Source of the DNA: Actinoalloteichus caeruleus DSM 43889 | GTDB lineage: Bacteria; Actinomycetota; Actinomycetes; Mycobacteriales; Pseudonocardiaceae | Direction of reading: 5' to 3' | Length of the DNA: 64,000 nucleotides | NCBI RefSeq assembly: GCF_000429185.2 | Contig: NZ_AUBJ02000001.1 | Span: forward strand, 2,356,001-2,420,000 | In this document: positions 1-7,419 of the stretch, one piece after another | How positions within the stretch are numbered: position 1 is the stretch's first letter | Layout of the letters: each line of letters opens with the position of its first letter | Notes under the pieces: generated by a model | The model's database searches: none | Seen by the model: the letters and a program-made list of their open reading frames with translations, nothing else | What the model was told of the DNA's origin: nothing | Position numbers and translations under genes: made by a program

Positions 1-2625
1 GAGGCGTACTGCTTCGCGAATCCGTTCTTCTACGACGTCCCCTCCCAGGACGGCCCGGAAGCGGCCGGTTTCCTGGCGGAACTGCCATCACCACCGGATG
101 ACTGGGACGTCACCACCCGCGACGTCTGGCAGGTCCTCCGCCCCTCGGGCACGTCGATGGCCGCGCAGGGCTGGAAGATCCACGTCTCGGCGACCCTGGC
201 CAACGCCCGGCACGTCCTCGCCGTCGTCTACCAGCACTGCCTGACCACCGGCACACCCCTGAAGTTCCTGCGCACCGAGGACATCCTCCTCGCGCGGAAC
301 TCCAAGTACGCCGCCCGGGAGTCCAGCGGGAAGTTCGTCACCGTGTACCCGCCGGACGAACGGTCCCTGCGCGACACCGTCACCACGCTCAACGACCTCC
401 TGCGCGGTCAGGCCGGCCCGTTCGTCCTCAGCGACCTCCGGTACGAGGCGGGCCCCCTCTACCTCCGCTACGGCGGATTCCTCGAACAGTGGGTCACCGG
501 GGACGACGGGGAACCCGTGACCGCCATCGCCCGGCCCGACGGGACCCTCGTCCCCGACCTGCGGCGCCCGGTATTCCACACCCCGGACTGGGTGGAGGTG
601 CCCCCGTTCCTTCGGCCCCAGCTCGCCGCGCGGAAGGCCCGGGCCGGCGGCGAGCAGCCCTTCATCATCGAACGCCCCCTGCACTTCTCCAACGGCGGCG
701 GCGTGTACCGGGCGGTCCGGGTCAGCGACGGCCGCCCCGCGATCCTCAAGGAAGCCCGCCCGCACGCCGGCCTCGACCGCGACCGCCGGGACGCCGTCGC
801 CCGCCTCGACCAGGAACACCAGGCGCTCAGCGCCCTCGACGGAGTGACCGGCATCCCGGCCGTCCTGGGCCGCTTCCGGTACTGGGAACACGAGTTCCTC
901 GCCCTGTCCGTCCAACCGGGGATCCCCCTCGGGCAGTGGCTGGCCCGGCACTACCCGCTCAGCCGGCCACGCTCCACCCCCGGCGAACGCGCCGACTTCA
1001 CCGAACGGGCCTTCCGCATCCTCGACCAGGTGGAGGCGCTGCTCCACCGGGTCCACGACCTCGGCTACGTCTACGGGGACCTGCACGACCGCAACATCCT
1101 CGTCGACGAGAACGACCAGGTCTCCCTCGTCGACTTCGAGCTGGCCCGCCCCTCGGCCGAAGCCACCCGCTCCGCGCTGGGCGCCCCCGGCTTCGCCGCA
1201 CCCCCCGACCGGGTCGGCGTCGACGCCGACCTCTACGCCGCGGCCGTCCTCCGGCTGTGGATGTTCCTGCCCATGACGGCGCTCACCGCACTGGACCCGG
1301 GCAAGGCCGAGACCTTCGTCCGCTTCGCGATCCGGGCGTTCCCCCTGTCCAGCGCCGACTTCGGCGACGCCGTCCTCGGCCAGTTGCGCCCCCGCACCCC
1401 GGCCACCACCCCCGCCGACGCGCCGCCGCCCTCGGCGGGCCTGCGGGCGCTGGCCACCGACCGCCCGGACTGGGCCTCGGTGCGCGAGTCGGTGGCCACG
1501 GCGGTCCTGCGCAGCGCCACCCCGCACCGCCGGGACCGGCTGTTCCCCGGCGACATCGAACAGTTCCGGGGCGGCGGCGCCACCCTCGCCCACGGCGCGG
1601 CCGGTGTGCTCCACGCCCTCGCCGCCACCGGCCACGGCCGGCATCCCCACCACGAGACCTGGTTGGCGGACTCGGTCCGCCGGGACCCGCCGCGCCGCCC
1701 CGGCCTCTACGACGGCGCGCACGGCATCGCCCACGTCCTGGAGGAACTGGGACGGCACGAGCTGGCCGACGAACTCCTCACCGAGTTCGACCCGCTGCTC
1801 CCCCACCTGACCCGGCACGGCCTCGGCTCGGGACTGGCCGGCATCGCCCTGAACCTCCTGCACTTCGGCGCCCGCCGAGCCGATCCTGGGCGCACCGACC
1901 AGGCGCTCGTCCTCGGCGAACGGCTCCTCGCCGCCGTTCCACCACCGGCCGCCGCCGGACCCAGGGGCAAGGGGCGCGCCGGGCTGCTGCACGGCTGGTC
2001 GGGACCCGCCCTGCTGTTCCTGCGGCTGTTCGAACTCACCGGGGAACGGCGGTGGCTGACGGCCGCCGACGACGCCCTGGCCGCCGACATCGCCGAGTGC
2101 GGGGAGACCGAGCACGGAGCGCTGCTCGTCCGCGACGGCTCCACCCGCATGTTGCCCTACCTGGAGGTGGGCAGCGCCGGGATCGTCGTCGTGCTGGAAC
2201 AGCTGGCCGGACACGCCCCGGACAGCCCCACCGCCGGCCAGCTGCCCGGGCTGCGCCGCGCGTTGCTCGGCGAGTTCGCGATCCAACCGGGGCTGTTCCT
2301 GGGCCGGGCGGGTCTGATGGTGGCGCTGGCCGCCGGGGTCCGCCGCGACCAGGACCCGGAACTGGTGGCCGCGCTGCGCCGGCACCGCGCCCGCCTCGCC
2401 CTGCACGCGATCCCCCACGAAGGGGAGGTCGCGTTCCCCGGCAACCAGCTGCTGCGGCTGTCGATGGACCTGGCCACCGGCGGCGCCGGTGTCCTGCTGG
2501 CCCTCGCCGCCGTCGAGGGGGACCTCCACCTGCCGTTGCTGCACCCGGGGGCGTCCTCCAGCGGGAGCGGTGAGCCCACCGGCCGCCAGGACTCGGCGGC
2601 GGCCACCCAGAACCCCCGCCCGTGA
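1..2625 (+). CDS. lanKC: Class III lanthipeptide synthetase LanKC (RamC/AmfT type), 5' end missing
   Basis: The frame is open from the first base, so the gene starts upstream of the window; about 874 residues are visible. Family knowledge: LanKC enzymes phosphorylate Ser/Thr of a small precursor, eliminate the phosphate and form (methyl)lanthionine or labionin rings. Visible in order: an N-terminal lyase-like part with GWKIHVSAT (from about 169); a kinase-like domain with YVYGDLHDRNILV (from about 1063) and DFE in place of DFG; and a LanC-like C-terminal half with repeated Gly-rich helical-pair motifs (LYDGAHGIAHVL, GLGSGLAGIAL, GLLHGWSGP, GLFLGRAGL). The Cys/Cys/His zinc ligands of classical LanC are not visible, as expected for class III. 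The precursor gene follows 46 bases downstream. No transporter or regulator gene lies downstream. Confidence 0.95.
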   Translation, partial: EAYCFANPFFYDVPSQDGPEAAGFLAELPSPPDDWDVTTRDVWQVLRPSGTSMAAQGWKIHVSATLANARHVLAVVYQHCLTTGTPLKFLRTEDILLARNSKYAARESSGKFVTVYPPDERSLRDTVTTLNDLLRGQAGPFVLSDLRYEAGPLYLRYGGFLEQWVTGDDGEPVTAIARPDGTLVPDLRRPVFHTPDWVEVPPFLRPQLAARKARAGGEQPFIIERPLHFSNGGGVYRAVRVSDGRPAILKEARPHAGLDRDRRDAVARLDQEHQALSALDGVTGIPAVLGRFRYWEHEFLALSVQPGIPLGQWLARHYPLSRPRSTPGERADFTERAFRILDQVEALLHRVHDLGYVYGDLHDRNILVDENDQVSLVDFELARPSAEATRSALGAPGFAAPPDRVGVDADLYAAAVLRLWMFLPMTALTALDPGKAETFVRFAIRAFPLSSADFGDAVLGQLRPRTPATTPADAPPPSAGLRALATDRPDWASVRESVATAVLRSATPHRRDRLFPGDIEQFRGGGATLAHGAAGVLHALAATGHGRHPHHETWLADSVRRDPPRRPGLYDGAHGIAHVLEELGRHELADELLTEFDPLLPHLTRHGLGSGLAGIALNLLHFGARRADPGRTDQALVLGERLLAAVPPPAAAGPRGKGRAGLLHGWSGPALLFLRLFELTGERRWLTAADDALAADIAECGETEHGALLVRDGSTRMLPYLEVGSAGIVVVLEQLAGHAPDSPTAGQLPGLRRALLGEFAIQPGLFLGRAGLMVALAAGVRRDQDPELVAALRRHRARLALHAIPHEGEVAFPGNQLLRLSMDLATGGAGVLLALAAVEGDLHLPLLHPGASSSGSGEPTGRQDSAAATQNPRP

Positions 2626-2671
2626 CACACGGGCGGGCAACCAGGGAATCATCCAGGAAAGGAAGTGCGCT

Positions 2672-2803
2672 ATGGAGTCGGTTCTCGACCTTCAGGCGAT
2701 GGAGGCCACCGAGGACGCCGCCGAGTTCGCCAGCCCCGGTGGCAGCCAGGCCAGCCTGCTGCTCTGCGGTGACAGCGGCCTGAGCGTCCTCACCTGCCGC
2801 TGA
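2672..2803 (+). CDS. lanA: SapB/AmfS-like class III lanthipeptide precursor (43 aa)
   Basis: A 43-residue ORF begins ATG after a purine-rich ribosome site (AGGAAAGGAAG at about 2655-2665). The leader contains LDLQAME, matching the leader motif of RamS/AmfS-type precursors. The C-terminal core has two Ser-x-x-Ser-x3-Cys units, SQASLLLC and SGLSVLTC, joined by GD. This closely resembles the SapB core as I remember it. The expected product is a two-ring amphipathic peptide with morphogen or surfactant activity on aerial hyphae; that function is inferred from SapB. It lies 46 bases after the synthetase stop and is followed by two hairpins. No export ABC pair (ramAB-like) is adjacent, unlike the canonical ram/amf order. 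Confidence 0.93.
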   Translation: MESVLDLQAMEATEDAAEFASPGGSQASLLLCGDSGLSVLTCR

Positions 2804-2810
2804 GCCGGCA

Positions 2811-2828
2811 CGTGGCCTGAGGGCCACG
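2811..2828 (+). terminator. Hairpin directly after the lanthipeptide precursor
   Basis: A 7-bp perfect stem (CGTGGCC / GGCCACG) with a 4-base loop starts 7 bases after the precursor stop codon. It could stabilise the 3' end of the short mRNA or attenuate read-through. There is no T-tract. Confidence 0.5.
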
Positions 2829-2856
2829 CGACCGGGAACGATCGAGAACGGAGGAT

Positions 2857-2887
2857 GGGAGCGGCACACTCGTCCTGTGCCGCTCCC
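2857..2887 (+). terminator. Strong hairpin terminator of the lanthipeptide unit
   Basis: A 12-bp perfect stem (GGGAGCGGCACA / TGTGCCGCTCCC) with a 7-base loop lies 53 bases after the precursor stop. Flanking GAGGATGGG (2851-2859) and CCCATCCTC (2891-2899) can form an alternative outer pairing. There is no T-run, which is usual for actinobacterial terminators. The opposing DUF397 operon also runs toward it, so it may serve both directions. Confidence 0.7.
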
Positions 2888-3685
2888 AGTCCCATCCTCG
2901 ACCATCACCCACCCGCGCGGAACCCGGTCCCACCGGCGCCGGAGGCGCGTGGGCACTGGAGTGGGCGGCCGTGCCGAACCGACCAGGTAGCCATCCGCGA
3001 ACCGTGGTGAGGCGCGCGGGCACGCATGCCGTCATCGTCCTGTGCCCGGTCGGCGAGGCCGGTGATGAACCGTTGCTCGGCCTCAAGTGGATGACCGAGT
3101 ACCTGCGCGAGGAGCTCGCCGAGACGCCCGTCACGGGGATACGTCGTGTAGGTGAGCGGTCAGCGCGGACGAACGAGTTCCGGCTCGCGGGAGAACGCGC
3201 GAGCCGGGACGTCGGAAGTCCTCGGGGTCCTTCAGTGGCGAGCGGGCAACGGAGACGACTGGGCAGGGCGGCTTGTCGCTCATCCATCGGGCCGAGCGGT
3301 CTTGCTGCTGCGCTGCGCAGGGTGCCTTCAGCGCAGCACGAGACCGTCAGGACTCACCCGTGAGCTAAGCGGCCCTGCTCGGCTGCGAGGCGGCCGATGA
3401 TGTCATCGTCCTCCCGGCAGGTGTCGACGAACCTCACGCCTCGTCGGGGCACAGGCTCGCGCCGCCTGTTGGCCGCCGATTCAGCCCCACGCCCCTCACC
3501 CTCACCGGCTGAGCGCCTGGCTGATCGCCGGGCATGAACTCCTCGGTGAAGGTGGATCACCGGCGTTGAGCTCGGGCGGTTCTGGTGGGGCTCCTCCTGG
3601 TGGGACGTGTTGCGCCATGCCGTGCGGCAGTGGGGGTGGGCGGGAGGTGCCCGCCGGCCACCCCATCGGCCGGCGGGCTGACAGG
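2888..3685. other. About 800 bases with no convincing gene; possible decayed coding DNA
   Basis: No ORF here resembles a family I recognise. Plus-strand frames give protein-like but short stretches: around 3020-3130 (AVIVLCPVGEAGDEPLLGL) and, in another frame, around 3210-3290 (GVLQWRAGNGDDWAGRLVAH). Neither continues into a credible domain. This pattern would fit an eroded gene with frameshifts, but chance ORFs in GC-rich DNA are equally possible. The segment is bounded by the lanthipeptide terminator and the end of the DUF397 operon. Confidence 0.4.
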
Positions 3686-3883
3686 TCAGAGGCGGTCTGC
3701 CTTGACGGCGGTGATGAAGCTGTCGAAGGCCTGCCGGCTGACGACAAGAGTGCCACCGGCGCGGTTCTTCGTGTCCCGGATACCGGCGAGACCAGGTGCG
3801 CCACCGACCTCGACGCAGCTGTTCATGCCGTTGGTGCTCCGGGTGGACTTCCGCCAGTTGGTCAGAGTGGTACTCGCGTCCAT
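3686..3883 (-). CDS. DUF397 domain protein, distal copy
   Basis: The 65-residue protein contains the DUF397 pattern: WRKSTRS near residue 10, NSCVEVG near 20, then GIRDTKN and a C-terminal AFDSFITAVK. The family function is not firmly established; members usually sit beside an XRE/DUF5753 regulator, as here, and several such pairs affect development or antibiotic production in Streptomyces (whiJ/abaA-like loci). The start ATG follows a strong GAGGAGG. It is clearly a duplicate of the copy at 4149-4349, with long stretches of near-identical DNA, and is separated from it by 265 bases without a gene. Confidence 0.88.
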   Translation of the reverse strand: MDASTTLTNWRKSTRSTNGMNSCVEVGGAPGLAGIRDTKNRAGGTLVVSRQAFDSFITAVKADRL

Positions 3884-4148
3884 CTGCTACCTCCTCGAGG
3901 AGTGGAAACCGTTCTGGCTGGGGAACTTGAGGTGGACCCCACCGACTTCCCGCTTGGCCGGAGAGAGGGAGGTGCTCCTAGCCTGCCGGCTACTGGATGG
4001 ATGTGGTATCCGTCGACTGGTACTTCTCTACCCCTGTTCGACGTAGTGCGGTGGTCAGGTTCGTCGGTGTGGTGGTGTCGCAGATGCGGCTGACTATGGG
4101 GTCTGAGATAGTTGCCCGCCGCCCGATGGGGTGCCGGCGGGCTCCTGG

Positions 4149-4349
4149 TCAGAGGCGATCTGCCTTGATCGCCGTGACGAAGCTGCTGAAGGCATGGCGG
4201 GTGACGACAAGAGTGCCACCGGCACGATTCTTCGTGTCGCGGATGCCAACGAGACCAGGTGCGCTACCAATCTCCACGCAGTTGTTCGCGCCGTTGCTGC
4301 TTCTTCTTGGCTTCCTCCACCTGCGGAGGATGGTGGCTAGCTCGCTCAT
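4149..4349 (-). CDS. DUF397 domain protein, proximal copy
   Basis: This 66-residue protein has the same architecture as its neighbour: WRKPRRSSNG, NNCVEIG, GIRDTKN, AFSSFVTAIK. It starts 3 bases after the stop of the XRE gene, with the Shine-Dalgarno AAGGAG lying inside the end of that gene, so the two are translationally linked. By analogy with XRE-DUF397 pairs it probably binds or modulates the adjacent DNA-binding protein; a toxin-antitoxin-like relation has been proposed for such pairs. That role is inference. Confidence 0.88.
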   Translation of the reverse strand: MSELATILRRWRKPRRSSNGANNCVEIGSAPGLVGIRDTKNRAGGTLVVTRHAFSSFVTAIKADRL

Positions 4350-4352
4350 CTC

Positions 4353-5198
4353 TTACTCCTTGATCTCGTCCCGGACCTGAAGCAGCAGTGCGTGGCTGTC
4401 CTCGACGTCCAGTGAGGCGCTGGCAACACGTTCGAAGGCTGCGGTGAATCTCTCCAGATACGGCGGGCCGTCGTACCACTCGCCGTCCACCAGCGTCTCC
4501 GTCAGCGCAAAGGTGGCACACGGTTCCCCTACGTCCAGCAACATGAAGGAGGTGCCAAGCGCTGCGTACTCACCGGCTACGAAGGGAAGGACCTGTAGCG
4601 TGACGTGGTCCGCCTCGGCGAACTCGCTGAGAGTACGCAATTGTTCCCGCATTACCTTCGGTCCGCCGACCAACCGGCGAAGTGCCGCCTCTCCTAGAAG
4701 GAGATGCACGTTCGGTGCGTCTGGTCCTGTGATGCGCTGTTGACGCGTCAGCCGAGCCGTTACCGCAGCCTCTACTCCGTCGCGTGCGGGTACCAGCGCT
4801 GTGGACAAGATCGCTCGCGCATAGCTGGCAGTTTGGATGAAGCCTGGTATCAACTCTTCCTGGAACACACGTACCTGCGTTGCTGCTGCTTCGACAGCTA
4901 CGTACTCGAGCGCCCAGCCTGCGACGGGCGGGGTGACCATGTCTCGCCTACGGGCTTCGGAGGCCAGGTTCAGGACACGTTCCCGCTCAGCCGGCGACAG
5001 CTGGAACAGCTCTGACAGGCGTTCTGCCTCGGCCATTGCGATCTTGCGGTGCCCTGACTCGACGAAGCCGACCTTGCGTTGGTACCAGCCGAGCGCCTTG
5101 GCGACATCGTTCGGCTCCAGCCCCGCCCGCTCACGGTGGGCGCGGAGAGCCTGACCCAACAGCAACCTGTACGCGAGGGGCGGCGGGTTGTTGCGCAT
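4353..5198 (-). CDS. XRE-family helix-turn-helix regulator with DUF5753 domain
   Basis: The 281-residue protein has an N-terminal lambda-repressor-like HTH (residues about 12-70: LGQALRAHRERAGL, then KALGWYQRKVGFVESGHRKI). A DUF5753 domain follows, with its typical start after the HTH (EELIPGFIQTASYARAIL) and a late EWYDGPPYLERF region. The start at 5198 was chosen because GGAGAA lies 9 bases upstream; a longer frame to 5267 has no ribosome site. It heads an operon with a DUF397 gene and probably a second copy. A palindrome at 5343-5353 upstream is a candidate autoregulatory site. WhiJ-like regulators of this type influence aerial development, which fits the neighbouring SapB-like locus. Confidence 0.9.
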   Translation of the reverse strand: MRNNPPPLAYRLLLGQALRAHRERAGLEPNDVAKALGWYQRKVGFVESGHRKIAMAEAERLSELFQLSPAERERVLNLASEARRRDMVTPPVAGWALEYVAVEAAATQVRVFQEELIPGFIQTASYARAILSTALVPARDGVEAAVTARLTRQQRITGPDAPNVHLLLGEAALRRLVGGPKVMREQLRTLSEFAEADHVTLQVLPFVAGEYAALGTSFMLLDVGEPCATFALTETLVDGEWYDGPPYLERFTAAFERVASASLDVEDSHALLLQVRDEIKE

Positions 5199-5342
5199 CC
5201 CCGTATCTTCTCCATTCCTTTGGAGCGGTGGTACCTGCGACGGCGGGCGCGGAAGACCCAGTTTCACCCGGTTGGGCTACGCTCCGCAACGGGTTTGACC
5301 TTGTACGCGTCGAGCGAGAACCGTACTCTCATAGTAAGTCGA

Positions 5343-5353
5343 GTCACAGTGAC
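5343..5353. promoter_or_regulatory. Palindrome in the XRE/cassette divergent region
   Basis: GTCAC-A-GTGAC is a perfect 11-base palindrome located 145 bases upstream of the XRE start. A TACTAT box lies close by on the minus strand. It is a reasonable operator candidate for the XRE protein; this is inference only. Confidence 0.35.
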
Positions 5354-5417
5354 GCTCGCGGCGTGGTTACTAGGTCTTGCTGCGGTGTGTCCTCCCTCGT
5401 CAGCCGGAGAAGAAACA

Positions 5418-5455
5418 GAGGGGCCGGGCCAACTGTCCAGGCCGCCCGGCCCCTC
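5418..5455 (+). promoter_or_regulatory. Hairpin in the leader of the small-gene cassette
   Basis: A 12-bp perfect stem (GAGGGGCCGGGC / GCCCGGCCCCTC) with a 14-base loop ends 22 bases before the first start codon of the cassette. It could be an attenuator, a terminator for upstream transcription, or an mRNA-stabilising leader structure. Confidence 0.5.
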
Positions 5456-5477
5456 CTTGAAGAGAGGAACCGACGCT

Positions 5478-5933
5478 ATGACCGTCGATCCCATCCCGGT
5501 AGCCATGCTACTGGCCGTAGCCGTCCTGCTCGCCGAGGTGTACCGCCGGCACCGAGGGCGCCCTGACCAGCCACTCCGTGCCGTGGTCACCGTCAGCGGC
5601 GTGGTCTTCCTCAGCGGCCCACCCCCCGGCGATGGCATCCCCCGGTCCACCTCGGACACCCCGTGGTCGACCCCGTCACCCCCGAGTCCCGCTGGTTCCT
5701 GGCACACCACCCGAACCCGGCCGGGACCCGCGACCGCCCACGCCAGCACCCACCCCAGCACCGACGCCGAGTGGGGCGGCGACGAGCAGGACACCGGCCG
5801 CCATCACTGGCGCCCCACCCCCACCACCCTCCCGCCTGCGGTCGGGAATCCCGACCCGGGGTGGGTCACCGTCCTCACCGGACACCTCCCCCTCCCGGCC
5901 CCATCCCGACACCCCCGGGGGCGGGTCGCGTGA
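5478..5933 (+). CDS. Unknown protein with N-terminal membrane segment, first gene of the cassette
   Basis: I do not recognise this 151-residue protein. It starts with a single hydrophobic helix (PVAMLLAVAVLLAEVY, residues 7-22) followed by RRHRGR. The N-terminus would therefore be membrane-anchored, with the positive end in the cytoplasm. The rest is Pro/Thr/Ser/His-rich and probably disordered. Third codon positions are mostly G/C, supporting real coding in this frame. GAGAGGAA precedes the ATG. Its stop overlaps the next start by four bases (GTGA). Confidence 0.6.
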   Translation: MTVDPIPVAMLLAVAVLLAEVYRRHRGRPDQPLRAVVTVSGVVFLSGPPPGDGIPRSTSDTPWSTPSPPSPAGSWHTTRTRPGPATAHASTHPSTDAEWGGDEQDTGRHHWRPTPTTLPPAVGNPDPGWVTVLTGHLPLPAPSRHPRGRVA

Positions 5934-6193
5934 TCCTGTCCGCAGCCCTCGGAGCCTGGGCCGCCCTGACCCTGCTGTGGGCCGTGGAATGGGCCGACCG
6001 TGTCCTGCTTCCCCCGCTCCGCGGAACCATCCGGCTGCGTCGGGTCCGGCGCACCACCCGTCAGGCTCTGGTCGCCGCCGGGCATCCCTGGCCCCGCCCT
6101 CGTCGCCCCCGCCGCAGGCCACCCTCCGCGCCTCGGCCGAGACCGGTCGGTGCGGTCGTCATCCCGAGGGATGACGTCCCCACCGACTCCTGA
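5930..6193 (+). CDS. Small unknown membrane protein (87 aa)
   Basis: The GTG start overlaps the upstream stop codon (GTGA), implying translational coupling. A hydrophobic stretch near the N-terminus (AALGAWAALTLLWAVEW, residues about 5-21) is followed by a strongly basic Arg/Pro-rich tail ending in VIPRDDVPTDS. The layout suggests a bitopic protein with a cytoplasmic basic tail. I know no family for it. Confidence 0.6.
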   Translation: MILSAALGAWAALTLLWAVEWADRVLLPPLRGTIRLRRVRRTTRQALVAAGHPWPRPRRPRRRPPSAPRPRPVGAVVIPRDDVPTDS

Positions 6194-6290
6194 TCGCAGC
6201 CGCTCACCCCCGGTGCCTCCCCTTCGGGCCGTGTCCTCCCGCCTCCCCGTGTGTGGAATCGCGCGGCCTGTCGGGGGTGGTGGCTGCCCG

Positions 6291-6355
6291 GTCGCCCGGT
6301 GGGTCGAACCGGGACACCCCGGCCCCCCTGTTGTTCCCGGTTCCCACCGGGCGAC
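6291..6355. repeat. Long imperfect hairpin (21 paired bases) between cassette genes
   Basis: GTCGCCCGGTGGG (6291-6303) pairs exactly with CCCACCGGGCGAC (6343-6355). AACCGGGA (6307-6314) pairs with TCCCGGTT (6335-6342). A 3-base bulge and a 20-base loop interrupt the structure. It sits in the only sizeable gap (about 225 bases) inside the cassette and could split it into two transcripts or set their ratio. Confidence 0.75.
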
Positions 6356-6419
6356 CACCCCATCCCTGTCGCGCACCGCCCGCGCGGCGCACCCCTGCTG
6401 ACCGAAGGACCCCTCACTC

Positions 6420-6578
6420 GTGATCGTCCTCGTCCTCGTCGCCGTCGTCGTCTCGGTCCTCACCGGCTGCTTAGCCCTGAGCGTCGTGGTGGGCCTGGTC
6501 GCCTCGTTCCGCTCGGCCGTCGAGGACCACCCGCTGTCCCGGTCGCTGACCACCCTGTTCCCCGGACCCACCCCGTGA
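6420..6578 (+). CDS. Very small membrane protein (52 aa) with a TTA codon
   Basis: The GTG-initiated ORF begins with an almost uninterrupted Val/Leu hydrophobic run (residues 1-30) and then a short polar tail (SFRSAVEDHPLSRSL). It is a plausible single-pass peptide. Codon 18 (6471-6473) is TTA, the rare leucine codon whose use in Streptomyces ties translation to the bldA tRNA and thus to development. No clear Shine-Dalgarno precedes the start (only GAAGGACC, rather far away), so the start is less certain than the frame. Confidence 0.5.
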   Translation: MIVLVLVAVVVSVLTGCLALSVVVGLVASFRSAVEDHPLSRSLTTLFPGPTP

Positions 6579-6662
6579 CCCCGGCTCCCGAGGACACCGA
6601 GACGGTGTCGCCGCTGGTGGTCCGGTCGCGGCGGGTCCGCCCCTACCTGCCGGAGGACGACC

Positions 6663-7016
6663 ATGACCGACACCGCGACCCGGACCGCGCTACGAGCGGT
6701 GCCGGAACTGGCCGGGATCTACGCGTTGACCCGCCGAGGCTGGCAGTGGACCTCGTTGTCCCCGGGCACCGGGACGCTGGTCGGCTGGTTCGCCTGGTCT
6801 GGCGGGCCGTTCGTGGACTGGTGCGTGATCCGGGGCTACGGGGAGGTCGAGGCCGTCCGGGTCCGCGACGGCGACGGGCTGGTCTGGCAGCGCTGCGGAT
6901 CGGTCGGCGTGGTCGCCGCTGAGCTGCGGGACCTTCCCCCACCGCACGCCCCAGGTGCGCCGCGCCTGCTGACAGGACGCCGGTGGCGACCACCCGGCGC
7001 ACTGCGCCTGCGGTAA
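6663..7016 (+). CDS. Unknown cytoplasmic protein (117 aa)
   Basis: The ATG start follows CCGGAGGACGACC. The protein has a compact, Trp-rich globular region (residues about 10-85: RRGWQWTSLSPGTGTLVGWFAWSG, then DWCVIRGYGEVEAVRVRDGDGLVWQRCG), with no membrane segment or signal peptide. The alternating hydrophobic pattern suggests a small beta-rich fold. I cannot assign a family. The 85 bases before it are also open in the frame that starts GTG at 6575 and overlaps the previous stop, hinting at a lost small gene. Confidence 0.6.
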   Translation: MTDTATRTALRAVPELAGIYALTRRGWQWTSLSPGTGTLVGWFAWSGGPFVDWCVIRGYGEVEAVRVRDGDGLVWQRCGSVGVVAAELRDLPPPHAPGAPRLLTGRRWRPPGALRLR

Positions 7017-7030
7017 CCACCCTCCCCCAA

Positions 7031-7070
7031 TTCCTTTTCCTTTTCCTTCTCCTTCTCCTTCTCCTTCTCC
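7031..7070. repeat. Hexanucleotide pyrimidine repeat in front of a cassette gene
   Basis: More than six tandem units of TTCCTT/CTCCTT form a 40-base pure pyrimidine tract ending 19 bases before the GTG at 7090. Slippage here would change the spacing between promoter or upstream gene and this start without altering a reading frame. The opposite strand is a pure GGAGAA-type purine repeat. Confidence 0.9.
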
Positions 7071-7089
7071 TGCGGACAGGAAGAACTCC

Positions 7090-7419
7090 GTGTACTACGT
7101 CATCAACCGCTGTCTGGAGCCGATCAACGCCCGCTCCTATCTCGGCCCGTTCCCCCGCTACCCGCAGGCGTTGCGGGCCTGGGGGTTCCGGGGCCAGGTC
7201 GTCCTGGCCGCCCTGGGCACCGCCGCGATGCGTTCGGAGGTCAGCACGGCGGGCCGCCTGTACTACCTGCTGCCCCGTGACCCCAGTCCTGGTCCCACCG
7301 GTGTTCCCGAGCTGGCACGGGGGCCGCTGCGGTGTCGGTACACCGCCGAGGCCCAGGCCGGTGAGGGGTTCCTCCTCGCGTCCCAGTTGCTGCCCGACCC
7401 CGTGCTCAGCGGCGCGTGA
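7090..7419 (+). CDS. Unknown cytoplasmic protein (109 aa)
   Basis: It starts GTG after ACAGGAAG. The sequence opens MYYVINRCLEPINARSYLGPFPRYPQALRAW and looks like a small soluble domain with no hydrophobic helix. GC3 is high and consistent with real coding. Its last codon overlaps the next start by four bases (GTGA at 7416-7419), so it is coupled to the downstream gene. I find no recognised domain. Confidence 0.6.
   Translation: MYYVINRCLEPINARSYLGPFPRYPQALRAWGFRGQVVLAALGTAAMRSEVSTAGRLYYLLPRDPSPGPTGVPELARGPLRCRYTAEAQAGEGFLLASQLLPDPVLSGA

Noticed and set aside
88-2652. A long minus-strand open frame opposite the lanthipeptide synthetase
   Set aside because: Its composition is that of an antisense shadow; the plus strand encodes clear LanKC motifs.
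6575-6922. A GTG frame overlapping the stop of the 52-residue gene
   Set aside because: The first 85 bases look coding, but the rest lies in a poorer frame over the better-supported 117-residue gene. It could be a frameshifted small gene but cannot be supported.
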